DNA of 64,000 nucleotides from an uncultured Kineothrix sp. (GCA_910588855.1 CAJUSR010000004.1:124001-188000), one strand, 5' to 3'. Positions 16,130 through 26,194 are shown, numbered from the stretch's first letter. Program-made: numbers and translations. The notes: a model not told the origin generated them from the sequence alone.

Positions 16130-16599
16130 TTAATGGTATTGAGTGTATGAAAGAAGGGCTGTTTATGTTGTTAGAGCGTAGATAGCCCTTTATTAGTGCA
16201 TTTAATATAAATAAACCTAGTGCCAGACATGAAAGGCATATTCTAACTATGGCTTGGTAGTGTATGGAATACCTGTGAAAGTAGCACGATTTGCGGGTAA
16301 ACAGGCATAGTGCGAGGCAAGTTTTACTTGTTAAATACTTCAATAATGTAAGGCATATTAAGATGTTCTTCTAAAATCTCTTAATGTCCAAAGTTTCAGC
16401 TATTTGTAATTTGATCAGATAGTTTTAAATCCATTTATGTATAGCAAGTCTGGTAATCCCCGTCCTTGCTCATGTACCTTATGGTGCAGAAAATAAAAAG
16501 ATGGGGTACTCCTTCAAAAACAAAATATCTAAATGGGTACGGGTATCGAAACATATTTATATGGGGCGGTATGCGTGAACATGGAAAGGATTTATATAT
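16130..16599 (+). other. 470-bp non-coding region before the capsid genes
   Basis: No frame with a ribosome site is visible on either strand. AAGGGCT (16154-16160) pairs with AGCCCTT (16194-16200), CCTGT and ACAGG flank a 24-base stretch near 16271-16304, and CAAGTTTTACTTG lies near 16318-16330. The region may hold a late promoter, an RNA gene or the remnant of a lost head gene such as a portal. None can be shown. Confidence 0.4.
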
Positions 16600-17163
16600 A
16601 TGGAAGAAAATATTATCGTAAATGATGCAGAAACAGAAGTTAATGAAAATACTACTGATTCCAAAACAGGAGAAGGGGCAACAGCAACTTTTACTCAGGA
16701 AGATGTAGATAAGAAAGTACAGTCAGAATGTGACAAATTGCGTACAAAGTATGTCAAAGAGATCAAAGATTTGCAGGAACAGATTAAGAAATTATCCCCC
16801 GTGGAGAAGTCGGAATCTGAAATTGCAATCGAAAACCGTCTTGCGGAATTAGAAAAAGCACAGGAAGAAGTAAACGCGCAAAAAGCATTTCTCTCTTTAC
16901 AGGACACTTTGAAGGGTAAAGGGATTGATAAGGCACTTGCTACATTTTTAAAAGTAGATGTAGATGTGGATGCTTTTGTAACGGCCTTTAACAATGCAAT
17001 GAAGGAAGTTACAAAGGATAAAGGATATGTGCCGGATTCCCATAATGCAGGTGATAAGATTACCGCCGAAGAATGGGGTAAGATGAAATACTCTGAAAAA
17101 GAGAAAATTTCGCGTGAAAACCCAGAGCTGTTTAAACGGCTTATGGCAAAATTTAAAAAGTAA
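16600..17163 (+). CDS. Capsid scaffold protein (DUF4355-like)
   Basis: 187 residues. The N-terminus is acidic and disordered, residues 35-115 form a Glu/Lys coiled coil (EDVDKKVQSECDKLRTKYVK onwards), and the C-terminus is compact and basic (KISRENPELFKRLMAKFKK). This build, and its place 25 bp before the capsid gene, is typical of DUF4355-type scaffolds, which guide procapsid assembly and are then removed. Unusually, no portal or terminase gene precedes it. Confidence 0.85.
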   Translation: MEENIIVNDAETEVNENTTDSKTGEGATATFTQEDVDKKVQSECDKLRTKYVKEIKDLQEQIKKLSPVEKSESEIAIENRLAELEKAQEEVNAQKAFLSLQDTLKGKGIDKALATFLKVDVDVDAFVTAFNNAMKEVTKDKGYVPDSHNAGDKITAEEWGKMKYSEKEKISRENPELFKRLMAKFKK

Positions 17164-17188
17164 GAAAGGTTAAAATAGGTGAATATAT

Positions 17189-18034
17189 ATGGCAGTTGTA
17201 ATTCCTGAATTGTTTAGTGCAGCCATTAATGCTAGGATGGAAACCAGTCTAAGGATTGGTAAGATTGCGTTTGATGCGACTTCTATTGCAGAAAACATTA
17301 GAGAATGTGGTAATAAAATCCATTTTCCAGTTGTAGACAGAATTGGTAAAGCAGTTACCATGAAGAAAGGTGACAAACTTACACCTAGCCAGTTGTCCAT
17401 GACTGACAATGTTGCAGAGGTGAAAATGGTGGTAGACGCAGTTGAATTATTTGACATTGACAAGCATCAAGTAAAGGCAAGTCTGGTAGATTTGCTTACA
17501 GAACAGCTTGGAGATGCGATGGCAGAAGCTGTAGACTCTGACCTTGTTGTAGAAATGGATAATAGTGCGGTTTATAAGACACCAGTTGCCAATGCAACAT
17601 CAATTACAGCGGATGAAATCGAAGCAGGTTTTGATGTCTGGGGTGATGATGTGGCAGATAGTTCCTTTGCTGGTATCATCATCAATTCAAGGCTTAGGAA
17701 AGTCATTAAAGGGTTTGACCAGTTTACCAAGATGGATCGCAGTTATTCCAAAGAGGGAAACGGCGTTGTGACAGAAGAAGGAATATGTGGTTACTGGAAC
17801 GGAATTATACCAATAATTGTATGTAATAACAATACGTTTGATGAAACGCTGAAAGAATGTAAGACGTATATCGTTAAAAAGAACGCGCTTGGTATCATCT
17901 GGCAGAAAGAAGCCAATACAGAGGAAGAGAGAAATTCTTTGACTAAGAGTACATATCTTTCCGCTGATGAACTTTATGCCGTGAAGCTGTTAAATTCAAA
18001 GGGTGTTTCTATCCTTAGAAAGACAATCGCCTAA
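17189..18034 (+). CDS. Major capsid protein
   Basis: 281 residues starting MAVVIPELFSAAINARMETS, with the phrase IHFPVVDRIGKAVTMKKGDKL and a C-terminal ADELYAVKLLNSKGVSILRK, features of small HK97-fold capsid proteins in Clostridia phages. Residues 90-140 would be the spine region and 150-215 the A domain. Its gene follows the scaffold gene by 25 bp. No head protease is present. The ribosome site is weak (GAAAGG some distance upstream), although a capsid protein needs strong expression. Confidence 0.85.
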   Translation: MAVVIPELFSAAINARMETSLRIGKIAFDATSIAENIRECGNKIHFPVVDRIGKAVTMKKGDKLTPSQLSMTDNVAEVKMVVDAVELFDIDKHQVKASLVDLLTEQLGDAMAEAVDSDLVVEMDNSAVYKTPVANATSITADEIEAGFDVWGDDVADSSFAGIIINSRLRKVIKGFDQFTKMDRSYSKEGNGVVTEEGICGYWNGIIPIIVCNNNTFDETLKECKTYIVKKNALGIIWQKEANTEEERNSLTKSTYLSADELYAVKLLNSKGVSILRKTIA

Positions 18035-18087
18035 TTTATAGGCGTTTCCTTTATACATATCTTAATTTCCTTTTCATTCTTATTTAT

Positions 18088-18112
18088 GGGGTAGGCAGTT
18101 CTTGCTTGCCCC
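18088..18112 (+). repeat. 10-bp hairpin after the capsid gene
   Basis: GGGGTAGGCA (18088-18097) pairs with TGCTTGCCCC (18103-18112) using two wobble pairs, and flanking TTTA/TAAA bases can extend the stem. The following sequence is A-rich, so it is not a standard terminator. It may process or partly terminate the capsid transcript. Confidence 0.6.
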
Positions 18113-18151
18113 TAAATAAAATCGAAAAAATTTTTAAGGAAGGAAAATATA

Positions 18152-18493
18152 ATGCTAAATAAAGATGATATAAAGCAGTACCGTATGTTGCGTGGGCTTT
18201 CATACAGAGAAATTAGTAATTATTGTAATGTTAGCCATACATTAATTTCACAAATAGAGAAGGGGGAACGAGGGCTTACATTAGAAACCCATAATGAGAT
18301 TGTAAACGGTATCAATCTTGCTTATGATGCTAAGTGCAAGGGCACATTAAAAGCGGCGAATACCAGAAAGCCTAAAGCAGATACGGTTATAAAGGGTGTG
18401 GCAGATTCGCCACAGGCTGAAAAGGCAGATACACAAACAGAAGTAAAACCAAAGAGAACTGCCAAAAGAAAAACTACAAAAACAACAAATTAA
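18152..18493 (+). CDS. XRE-family HTH protein with basic tail
   Basis: 113 residues with AGGAAGGAAAA before the ATG. Residues 5-60 are an XRE helix-turn-helix (DIKQYRMLRGLSYREISNYC, then SHTLISQIEKGERGLTLET). The last 45 residues are a Lys/Thr-rich tail ending RTAKRKTTKTTN, probably disordered and DNA-binding. Its place between capsid and tape-measure genes is unusual for a repressor and suggests a late regulator or a DNA-packaging accessory factor. Confidence 0.75.
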   Translation: MLNKDDIKQYRMLRGLSYREISNYCNVSHTLISQIEKGERGLTLETHNEIVNGINLAYDAKCKGTLKAANTRKPKADTVIKGVADSPQAEKADTQTEVKPKRTAKRKTTKTTN

Positions 18494-18511
18494 AAGCGGA
18501 GGATTATTATA

Positions 18512-18850
18512 ATGATTACAACAATGGCAGAGAAGAAATTTTATACACAGGAAGATATTCTGGTGGCTATGAGCAAGTTGCCAGATAATGAAGCCATAAA
18601 TATTTTGGAAAATATGAAAATAAGCACTATCTTAGATTTCATTAATGTTTCCAGTGAAGAACAGAGGGAGCAGTTGAAGAATAGCTTTTCAGAAACTTTA
18701 CATAGAGAATTAGATATTTGTAATGGTATGAATAGGCTGTATGATATGTTGCCAGTGATTGATTATAAAATGTATGAAAAGATGGAGCAGAATAATGAGA
18801 ATGTTTGTTCGGAAGTCACTTGTGAAAAGGCTGATGGTGTGGTAGAATAA
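18512..18850 (+). CDS. Hypothetical protein, possible tail chaperone position
   Basis: 112 residues. ATG at 18512 stands nine bases after GGAGG. The product is helical and acidic, with EEQREQLKNSFSETLHREL and two Cys near the end. It lies two genes before the tape-measure gene, where tail-assembly chaperones are often found, but no slippery sequence joins it to the next gene and I see no homology. Function open. Confidence 0.6.
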   Translation: MITTMAEKKFYTQEDILVAMSKLPDNEAINILENMKISTILDFINVSSEEQREQLKNSFSETLHRELDICNGMNRLYDMLPVIDYKMYEKMEQNNENVCSEVTCEKADGVVE

Positions 18851-18887
18851 ACTAAAATAGAAGTAAGAAGATTAAGGGGATTTCGTT

Positions 18888-19460
18888 ATGGGTAAGAAGA
18901 TCGTATGTGAATCGTGTGGAACGATTTTTCCATTTGAAAAAGCAAAAGGTTTTACAGTATGTCCAGTGTGTAATGCTTCTTTTGATGATGAAGAAAATGA
19001 GACTTCTTCTACTCATGATGAAGAGGAAAAGATAGATTTAGATCATCCTGATATGTATTTTTATTCTATTGATTCAGAAGATAAGTATGAGGATAAAAAT
19101 TTAAGAAGAATCCGATGTCAGTGTACATCTTGTAGAGAAGTTAATACAATACGATGTAATCAACTTATTCTTATTAATTCTGAATATGTAAAATTAAAAG
19201 ACGGTGCAGAAATTTGTTGTAAAGGATGCGGAAAGGTAGTAACTAATCCGATTATCCCGAAAAGACCTGATGGGTGGCGTGAATTGAATATGTGGGAAAA
19301 AGATTATAATAACCTTCCCAAATGCCCGATATGCCATTCCACCAAAATACATAAAATTAGCATGACCAATAAAGCAGCATCCGCATTAGCTTTCGGCGTT
19401 TTTGCTGCAGGTCATGTATCGAAAACCTATAAATGTGATATATGTGGTAGTAAATTCTAA
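18888..19460 (+). CDS. Multi-zinc-ribbon protein
   Basis: 190 residues with at least three Cys-pair modules: residues 5-30 (CESCGTIFPF, VCPVC), residues 79-112 (CQCTSCRE with CCKGCGKV), and residues 149-187 (CPICHSTKIHK with YKCDICGSKF). Between the last Cys pairs is a hydrophobic stretch (ALAFGVFAAGHV) that could be a membrane-associated helix. An acidic linker separates the first two. Zinc-ribbon proteins of this shape often bind nucleic acids or RNA polymerase, which is of interest beside an element-encoded polymerase. Confidence 0.65.
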   Translation: MGKKIVCESCGTIFPFEKAKGFTVCPVCNASFDDEENETSSTHDEEEKIDLDHPDMYFYSIDSEDKYEDKNLRRIRCQCTSCREVNTIRCNQLILINSEYVKLKDGAEICCKGCGKVVTNPIIPKRPDGWRELNMWEKDYNNLPKCPICHSTKIHKISMTNKAASALAFGVFAAGHVSKTYKCDICGSKF

Positions 19461-19495
19461 ATGAAAAATTAAATATTAAAATATAAAATAATAAC

Positions 19496-19527
19496 AAAAA
19501 GACAGTTCATATTGGGCTGTCTTTTTT
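19496..19527 (+). terminator. Intrinsic terminator directly before the tape-measure gene
   Basis: AAAAAGACAG (19496-19505) pairs with CTGTC plus its T run (19517-19527). It lies only 23 bp before the TTG start of the tape-measure gene and no promoter is evident between them. It may throttle, rather than block, transcription of the giant gene, or be ignored by the element polymerase. Confidence 0.8.
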
Positions 19528-19549
19528 GTATGCCAAAGGAGGTAAACGT

Positions 19550-22500
19550 TTGGGCGAAGAATTTTTATTAGACATAATAGCGTTATTAAATCAACAGTTA
19601 TCAAAGAAGAAGATTAAGGAACAGTTAAAAGGCATGGATAATTCCATGTTCGTGAAGGTAATATCAAAATTATCAATATCGTTATCCAAACGCCAGTTGA
19701 AAAAGGACTTAAAACAATTAAACGACCTGTATTTACAGGTTGGCGCGGATTTAAAGATAGACAGCGCCTTAAAGAAGAAATTACAAGGCAGGATTAAAAC
19801 ATTACAGGACAGCATATCAGATTTGCAGATTGGAGTCCGTGCAAAAGATTCCGACATTGCAAAGACGGTTACAGAAGCAGGGAATAAAGGTCAGAGGGCA
19901 GCAAGCAGGACACCCATTGGCTTCAACATAGAAGTGAAGAAAGAAAAAGCGATTGCAGATTTGGAATATATGGCAAAGAAGTATTCTAAATTATTTTCAA
20001 ATGCTTCCGCTTCTTCAAAATACAATAATATTCTGGATGCGGCATATGGGATTACAGATGCGAAACAGTTATCAAATGTCAGGGCGCAGATAGCCGCATT
20101 TACATCCGAATTAAAGGCGAATAATCTAGCGTCACAGTCATTAGGCGATAAATGGAGAAGCCTTATTTCAAGATGTAAGGATATGTTTTCAGCTGCAAGT
20201 GCAGTCACTATGATATTTTCACAAGTAAGACAGGCCGTATCATCTTTCTTGCAACTCGATACGGCAATGACGAACTTGTATAAAGTCCAAGACCAGATTA
20301 CAAGCCGTGACCAGTTTTCAGGTTTGCTTACCAAGTGGAATAAGTTAGCACAAAACCTGGCTGTCACAACTGAAAGCCTTATTTCTTCTATGGAAGCATG
20401 GTCTAAGATTGGATTTAATCTGGATATGTCTGAGCAGTTGGCAGAGATCACTTCAATATTTGAGAAGACAGCAGAAATTTCTAATGAAAAAGCAACATCC
20501 ATATTGATTTCGGCGGCACAGGCATTTACAGAGATAGATGATCTTGGTGTAGATGATTATGTCAAGAGAGTGGAAGCAGTCGGAAATAAAATAAATGCTA
20601 TCGGAAACAAATACGCAATAGATTCTGAAGGGATTGCCGACGGATTGCAAAATGCAAGTGCGGCTTTGAAAGTGGCAGGGAACGATTTAAACGAAACAAT
20701 TGCCTTAATTACAACAACCAATAAAATCTACCAGAATCCAGAGGAAGGTTCCAATATGCTTAAGGTGGCTTCCATGCGTTTAAGGGGGCAGGTAGATGCA
20801 CTAAAAAGCATGGGGGAGGATGCGGAAGGTGTATCAACAGACCTTACCAAAATCCAGCAGCAGGTCTATGAACTGACAGGGAATAAGGTAAATATATTTG
20901 AAGATGATGAAAACCTGAAAAGTACATACCAGATGATCCTTGAAATCGGTGAGGTATTCGATTCATTAAATGACCGTTCACAGGCTGACTTGCTAGAAGT
21001 TATGTTTGGCAAGCAAAGAGCTAGTGCAGGTGCTTCATTGCTTCTTAATTATGAAGAATTAGAGAAAATCAAGAATGATAGTATGGACGCTACTAATAGT
21101 ATGGCAGAAGAATATTCCAAGTATATGGAATCAGCAGAAGCAAGCCTTACTACTTTTAAAGAGAAATTGATTGAGACATATTCCACATTCATGAGTGGCG
21201 ATTTAATTAAGTATACCGCTGATATGGGTAGTGGATTATTAGACTTGGTCAATGCTACTGATCTTTTGCGTCATGGTCTCGTAGGTATTGTTTCGTTAAA
21301 CATTGGTAAGGGTATTACTTCTATCGGTGCGTCAATAGCCTCTACAGTAAAGCAGATGAATACGCTTGGTAATGCGTTGCAACAGGTGAAGAATCTGCCA
21401 GTTAATGAAGCATTACGGGTTGACGCATTAGAACAAATAGGAAATACTACAAAATCTTTAACCGAAAAGAATTTAAAATTGCTTTTATCACAAAGGCAAT
21501 TACAAGATAGTGATAGAGAAATGATATTGAGTATGCACAATCTTACAGATGAAGAGGTGCAACTTAAATTACAGAAATTAGGCTTACTTTCTGTAACTAA
21601 ATCGCAGACAACAGCAAATGTAGCAGAAGCGGCAACAACAGGAACGCTAAAAAATGCAATGTTGTCATTGAAAGCGACAGTTAAAGAAGCAGGTATGACG
21701 ATCAAAGGTATTTTCGCTAGTAACCCTATTGGTATGTGGTTTATGGTAATTTCAACCGCATTTAGCGTGTTTTCAACCGCTATCAGTAAAGCTAATGAAA
21801 AACTGGAAGAGACACGCAGGGCGAACATAGAAGCCGCTACGGCAGCGTCACAGGAGGCGGATAAGTTAAATGGGTTATACAGTGAATATACGCGCCTTGC
21901 ATCAATCCAGGATAGGACTACTTCTGAGGAAGAAGCGTTTAAGACAGCGGTAGAAAATATCACGGTTGCACTTGGCGATAAGGCAGAAGCCCTTGAAAAT
22001 CTTACAGCCGGTACAGATGAATATGCGGATGCACTAAAAGAAGCAACTAAAGCTGAATTAGAAAACCAATATGTATCTGCTAAAGTTGGTGCAAAAGCAG
22101 CCGAAGATGCGCTAAAGGATGTAGCATATAGTAGCTGGGATGGAAGTCATATCACAATACAGCAGAATGAACAAATGGCGGGCGTTGAAGAACATATGGC
22201 AGCCTTGGAAGCAGTCAAAGACATTCTGTCTGAATATGAGGATATAAGCCAGAATGGTGTCGAATGGGAACCTATAAATTGGGACTCAGACCATGATGAT
22301 ATGAATGCAGTGGTTGAATACTACAATGCACTTATTGAAGCAAGGAATAAACTGGTAACGGCAGACAATGCAGATTTCTTAATGAGTTCTGATATATACG
22401 AAGATATTAACACTACAATCAATGATTTGTCAGAAAGCGTAGAAACATATACAAAGCAACAGTATAATGCATTGAAATTAAACTATGAATGGCAAAATGG

Positions 22501-25500
22501 AATTCCTGGCACTAAAGCAGAATTTGAGGCAATGGAAAACTCTATTCTTAGTGCGAGTGGGGCAGGAAAGGCATTCCAAGATATATTAAAGGGATATCTA
22601 ACAGAAGATTTTTCAAGTTTGGCAACAGATATTGGAAGTGTCAATGATGCAGTAGGTGATGCGTCGGCACAGGCAAAAAGCGCAATCCCATTATTCAATC
22701 AGCTTACAAGTTCCGAGGAAGAATTAGATAAATTCCAAGCGTCTGTAAAGTCAGCAACAGAAGCGTATTCAACATTATTATCCGGCAATTATACATCTAC
22801 AGAATTACTGGATTCTATCCAGGCGATCAACCAGGCAGTGTCCGATATGGATGGTTCGCTTAACTGGGAATTTATCAACAGCCAAGCAGATTCATTGGAT
22901 GTATTGGGCGATGCAATACAGTGTGTTTCCACAAAATACGCAAATAGCATTTTATCAGGCGCGGGGATTAACATAAATAGCGACTTCAGAAAAATGCTTG
23001 CAGACATGATTCAGCAAGCATATGAGGCAGAAGCGGAATTTGCAGGAATGAACACACAGCTTGACAATCTGCAATCATCTTACCAGACATTAACAAGCAT
23101 CATAGAATCCTATAATGAAACAGGATACATAAGCCTTGATAGCCTTCAATCATTGCTTACAGCGGATGAAAACCTGATTGCTATGTTGGAAGTTGAGAAT
23201 GGGCAGCTTGCCATTAATCAAGCAGCTTATGAAAATCTGGTAGCGGTTCAATTAATGGAACTCAAAGCGAAGCTGATCAATGCCGCCGCAGCGGAGATAG
23301 AGGAACTTGCTAAACAGAAAGCAGAAGAAGCAACAAACAATAATGCATCTGCATCTAACAATGCTGTTGAAAAACTCGATGCTGAAACTGCCGCTATTAA
23401 CCGCAATACGTCTGCTGCTATTTCTAATGCTGTTGCGAAAGCAGAAGAAGCCGGAGTTTCAGAAGAAGAAATACAAGGGGTATTAGACAAAAACAACGAA
23501 GTATGGAATGCCTTACTAAATAACTTTAGTGGTGATTTCTCAGGATTTATGGGAGGTGGTTCCAAAGCGGCAAAATCCGCCGGCAAGGAAGCTGCAGATG
23601 CCTATCTCGAATCATTTGAGAAGGAACTAAAAGACCTCGATGATTTAAAAGACCGCGGAAAAATCACGGAAAAACAATACCTGGATGCCTTGAGACGTCT
23701 CTATCTCAAGTATTTCCGCGACAAGGAGAAATACCTAAAGGAATACGAGAAATACGAACACCAATACCTTGATGGCATGAAATCCCTTTATGAATCAGCA
23801 TTCAGCTACATCACAAAGCAGATTGGCAAACGCATAGACGCAATCAATGATGAAAGGGATGCTGCCGTGTCCGCGCTTGAAGCGGAACGTGACGCAAGGC
23901 TTGAAGCCATAGAGGCGCAGAAGGAACAGCTTGAAAATGAGATAGAAGGCATCGAGAAGAAGATAGATGCCAAGGAAAAAGAAATCAAGGCGATGCAGGA
24001 CGCAAATGCCGAACGCAAGCGTGCCATTGATTTGCAGGGAAAGGAATACAACTTGCAGCGTATGCAGAACCAGAAGACTGCAAACGTCTATAAGGGCGGG
24101 CAGATGGGGTACGAAGCCGATACGTCGGGGGTACGCGATGCAAAACAGGAAGTCGAGGACGCGAAGCTGGAAATCGATGTCTCCAAAATCGAAAAGGAAA
24201 TCGACCTACTGGAAGACGAGAAAGGCATCCTCCAGGAGCGGATCGAACTGCTGGAAAAAGAGGCGGAACAGGTCAACAAATACTATGACAACCTCATCAA
24301 ACAGACAGAATTGCATTATGATTCCATGATAAAAGGTCTGGAGGATTATAAGGCACAGTTTGAGGGGCTAACAGACCTTCTCGAAAATGCACAACTAGAA
24401 TCGGCCCTTGCTGAACTTGGTATTAACATGGATGCTTTGCTGAATGGCTCACAAGAGGAATTTGAAAAATTGAAGACGGCATATATCGGCATCCTTGCTG
24501 ATATGAGCCGTGGGAACGATGGCGTCCTTGACCAGCTGTCAAGATTGTCTGGGATCAGCACACAGTCCATAAGCTACCTTGATGCAACGAAAGGCGCGTT
24601 TGAAGGGCTTGGGGATGTGGCATTGGAGGGGCTGGAATCCAGCGTTGACGGCATAGGCGAATCCGTAAACGCCCTCTCCACAAGTGCAGGCGAAGCATCT
24701 ACTGCTGTAGGGAAAATCCAGGAAAGCGTTAGCAGCACATCCCAAAGCATAACCCCACTGAACGAAGAGCTTGGTAACCTGAAGACCCTGATCTCCGGAC
24801 TTACTGAATTGTTAAACAACATTAAATTCCCTGAAATCGGCGATGAAGGGTATGCACAGAAGCTAAGGGATATTGCACAGGCATTCGGTGAAATTGCTTC
24901 AAAATGTAACGAATTTAAAACCATAGACTTCTCTTCCATCATCGGCTCTGCATCTGTGCCCAGCACAGACGGTGCCGCAATGCCTGGTGTGGATGGTATG
25001 GAAGGGTCGGCAGGTACCGGGTTCATGGGGCTTGCGTCCGCCATATCTGAAGCGGTTGCATCCATTGACGAGCAAATGGGCAAGCTTGAAACAGCATTGG
25101 GCAAAGGGAATAGCCACTTTAAAAACCAGATGTCTGTCATCAATGACGAATACCTTCCCGCATGGGAGTCGCTTCAGGCACGCCTTGCCGAAATAATTGG
25201 AGTAGGCGGGGGCAATGGGGATAATAAAGAAGGCAAAGGGAACCAAGGGGAAGGGGGCAAAGAAGGTGGCTCTGGAACCGGCGTGGATAGCGGCAGCATT
25301 ATAGGCATTATGCAGACAGGCGGCGAGGAAGTCGCAGCAAGGCTGGAAGACCCTTGGCTGAAGGCATTCAACGACTTTGCAACGGACGGCGACAACTCCA
25401 TCCAGACAGTATGCGACAAGATTATTGAGCTTGTATCGGAAATGGCAAGGGTCATACAGGAGAAATGCGATGCAGCCGCCAGTGCATTGAATGCATTGGC

Positions 25501-26131
25501 AGAGACGGCATCCTCCTCCCTTTCATCGGTAGGCGGTTCCGTGTCGTGGAACACTGTTGCACATGCAGAAGGCACGGTCGGGGATGCATTTGCCAATGGG
25601 ACAGGATACAATGGGCTCCCTCATGATGAAAAGGATGCGTTGCGTTCCGAATATGGGCAGCAAGAATTGGCTGTATATCCAAATGGCAAGACGGAACTTA
25701 CCACAGAGCCTACCATGAGTGATCTCCCGAAAGGCACTGTGATCTTCAATGAAGAACAGACAAGGCGCATCATGGACAACGAGGGGAAGGAACTTGGCAA
25801 TGCATATGATGACGGGACGATAACGCTTGCCGATGGAACGGAAATAAGGCCACTGAACCCAAGCGACAGGGAATACTGGCTGCATAAAAAGTTTGACGAA
25901 TTTTTCAAGAAAAACAAGGATGCATTCCTTATGCCCACCAATGCAATGTTCAAAACAGCAGAATCCGTAGATAAGATGGTGGAGGTAATCAACAACAACC
26001 ATACTATGAGACAGAATGTGGTAAATATAGGTGATATTCATTTACATGAAGTACAAGATGTAGACAGATTTTCTGATGAGTTAATACTACGATTCCCAAA
26101 TAAAGTCTTACAAAAGATGCACAGAGTATAA
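19550..26131 (+). CDS. Giant tail tape-measure protein (TP901 type)
   Basis: 2,193 residues from TTG 19550, seven bases after AAAGGAGG. Residues about 230-480 form the TP901 tape-measure core (LDTAMTNLYKVQDQITSRDQ; AISNEKATSILISAAQAF region; VASMRLRGQVDAL). Hydrophobic stretches occur near 575-590 and 720-745. Long coiled coils follow (for example near residues 1380-1440 and 1535-1600), then a Gly-rich linker (GGGNGDNKEGKGNQGEGG). The length would specify a long tail. From roughly 23,570 to 25,950 the DNA becomes clearly more GC-rich than the rest, a sign of mosaic exchange. No tail-tube gene lies before it. Confidence 0.9.
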   Translation: MGEEFLLDIIALLNQQLSKKKIKEQLKGMDNSMFVKVISKLSISLSKRQLKKDLKQLNDLYLQVGADLKIDSALKKKLQGRIKTLQDSISDLQIGVRAKDSDIAKTVTEAGNKGQRAASRTPIGFNIEVKKEKAIADLEYMAKKYSKLFSNASASSKYNNILDAAYGITDAKQLSNVRAQIAAFTSELKANNLASQSLGDKWRSLISRCKDMFSAASAVTMIFSQVRQAVSSFLQLDTAMTNLYKVQDQITSRDQFSGLLTKWNKLAQNLAVTTESLISSMEAWSKIGFNLDMSEQLAEITSIFEKTAEISNEKATSILISAAQAFTEIDDLGVDDYVKRVEAVGNKINAIGNKYAIDSEGIADGLQNASAALKVAGNDLNETIALITTTNKIYQNPEEGSNMLKVASMRLRGQVDALKSMGEDAEGVSTDLTKIQQQVYELTGNKVNIFEDDENLKSTYQMILEIGEVFDSLNDRSQADLLEVMFGKQRASAGASLLLNYEELEKIKNDSMDATNSMAEEYSKYMESAEASLTTFKEKLIETYSTFMSGDLIKYTADMGSGLLDLVNATDLLRHGLVGIVSLNIGKGITSIGASIASTVKQMNTLGNALQQVKNLPVNEALRVDALEQIGNTTKSLTEKNLKLLLSQRQLQDSDREMILSMHNLTDEEVQLKLQKLGLLSVTKSQTTANVAEAATTGTLKNAMLSLKATVKEAGMTIKGIFASNPIGMWFMVISTAFSVFSTAISKANEKLEETRRANIEAATAASQEADKLNGLYSEYTRLASIQDRTTSEEEAFKTAVENITVALGDKAEALENLTAGTDEYADALKEATKAELENQYVSAKVGAKAAEDALKDVAYSSWDGSHITIQQNEQMAGVEEHMAALEAVKDILSEYEDISQNGVEWEPINWDSDHDDMNAVVEYYNALIEARNKLVTADNADFLMSSDIYEDINTTINDLSESVETYTKQQYNALKLNYEWQNGIPGTKAEFEAMENSILSASGAGKAFQDILKGYLTEDFSSLATDIGSVNDAVGDASAQAKSAIPLFNQLTSSEEELDKFQASVKSATEAYSTLLSGNYTSTELLDSIQAINQAVSDMDGSLNWEFINSQADSLDVLGDAIQCVSTKYANSILSGAGININSDFRKMLADMIQQAYEAEAEFAGMNTQLDNLQSSYQTLTSIIESYNETGYISLDSLQSLLTADENLIAMLEVENGQLAINQAAYENLVAVQLMELKAKLINAAAAEIEELAKQKAEEATNNNASASNNAVEKLDAETAAINRNTSAAISNAVAKAEEAGVSEEEIQGVLDKNNEVWNALLNNFSGDFSGFMGGGSKAAKSAGKEAADAYLESFEKELKDLDDLKDRGKITEKQYLDALRRLYLKYFRDKEKYLKEYEKYEHQYLDGMKSLYESAFSYITKQIGKRIDAINDERDAAVSALEAERDARLEAIEAQKEQLENEIEGIEKKIDAKEKEIKAMQDANAERKRAIDLQGKEYNLQRMQNQKTANVYKGGQMGYEADTSGVRDAKQEVEDAKLEIDVSKIEKEIDLLEDEKGILQERIELLEKEAEQVNKYYDNLIKQTELHYDSMIKGLEDYKAQFEGLTDLLENAQLESALAELGINMDALLNGSQEEFEKLKTAYIGILADMSRGNDGVLDQLSRLSGISTQSISYLDATKGAFEGLGDVALEGLESSVDGIGESVNALSTSAGEASTAVGKIQESVSSTSQSITPLNEELGNLKTLISGLTELLNNIKFPEIGDEGYAQKLRDIAQAFGEIASKCNEFKTIDFSSIIGSASVPSTDGAAMPGVDGMEGSAGTGFMGLASAISEAVASIDEQMGKLETALGKGNSHFKNQMSVINDEYLPAWESLQARLAEIIGVGGGNGDNKEGKGNQGEGGKEGGSGTGVDSGSIIGIMQTGGEEVAARLEDPWLKAFNDFATDGDNSIQTVCDKIIELVSEMARVIQEKCDAAASALNALAETASSSLSSVGGSVSWNTVAHAEGTVGDAFANGTGYNGLPHDEKDALRSEYGQQELAVYPNGKTELTTEPTMSDLPKGTVIFNEEQTRRIMDNEGKELGNAYDDGTITLADGTEIRPLNPSDREYWLHKKFDEFFKKNKDAFLMPTNAMFKTAESVDKMVEVINNNHTMRQNVVNIGDIHLHEVQDVDRFSDELILRFPNKVLQKMHRV

Positions 26132-26194
26132 AAGCAACAAGTTGATTCTAAAATATAGGGGGTGGAATATCCCCCCTTTTTGAAAGGAAAACAT

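Noticed and set aside
24088..26041. Minus-strand frames inside the GC-rich part of the tape-measure gene
   Set aside because: Long antisense frames arise from the local composition; none has a ribosome site or a coherent product.
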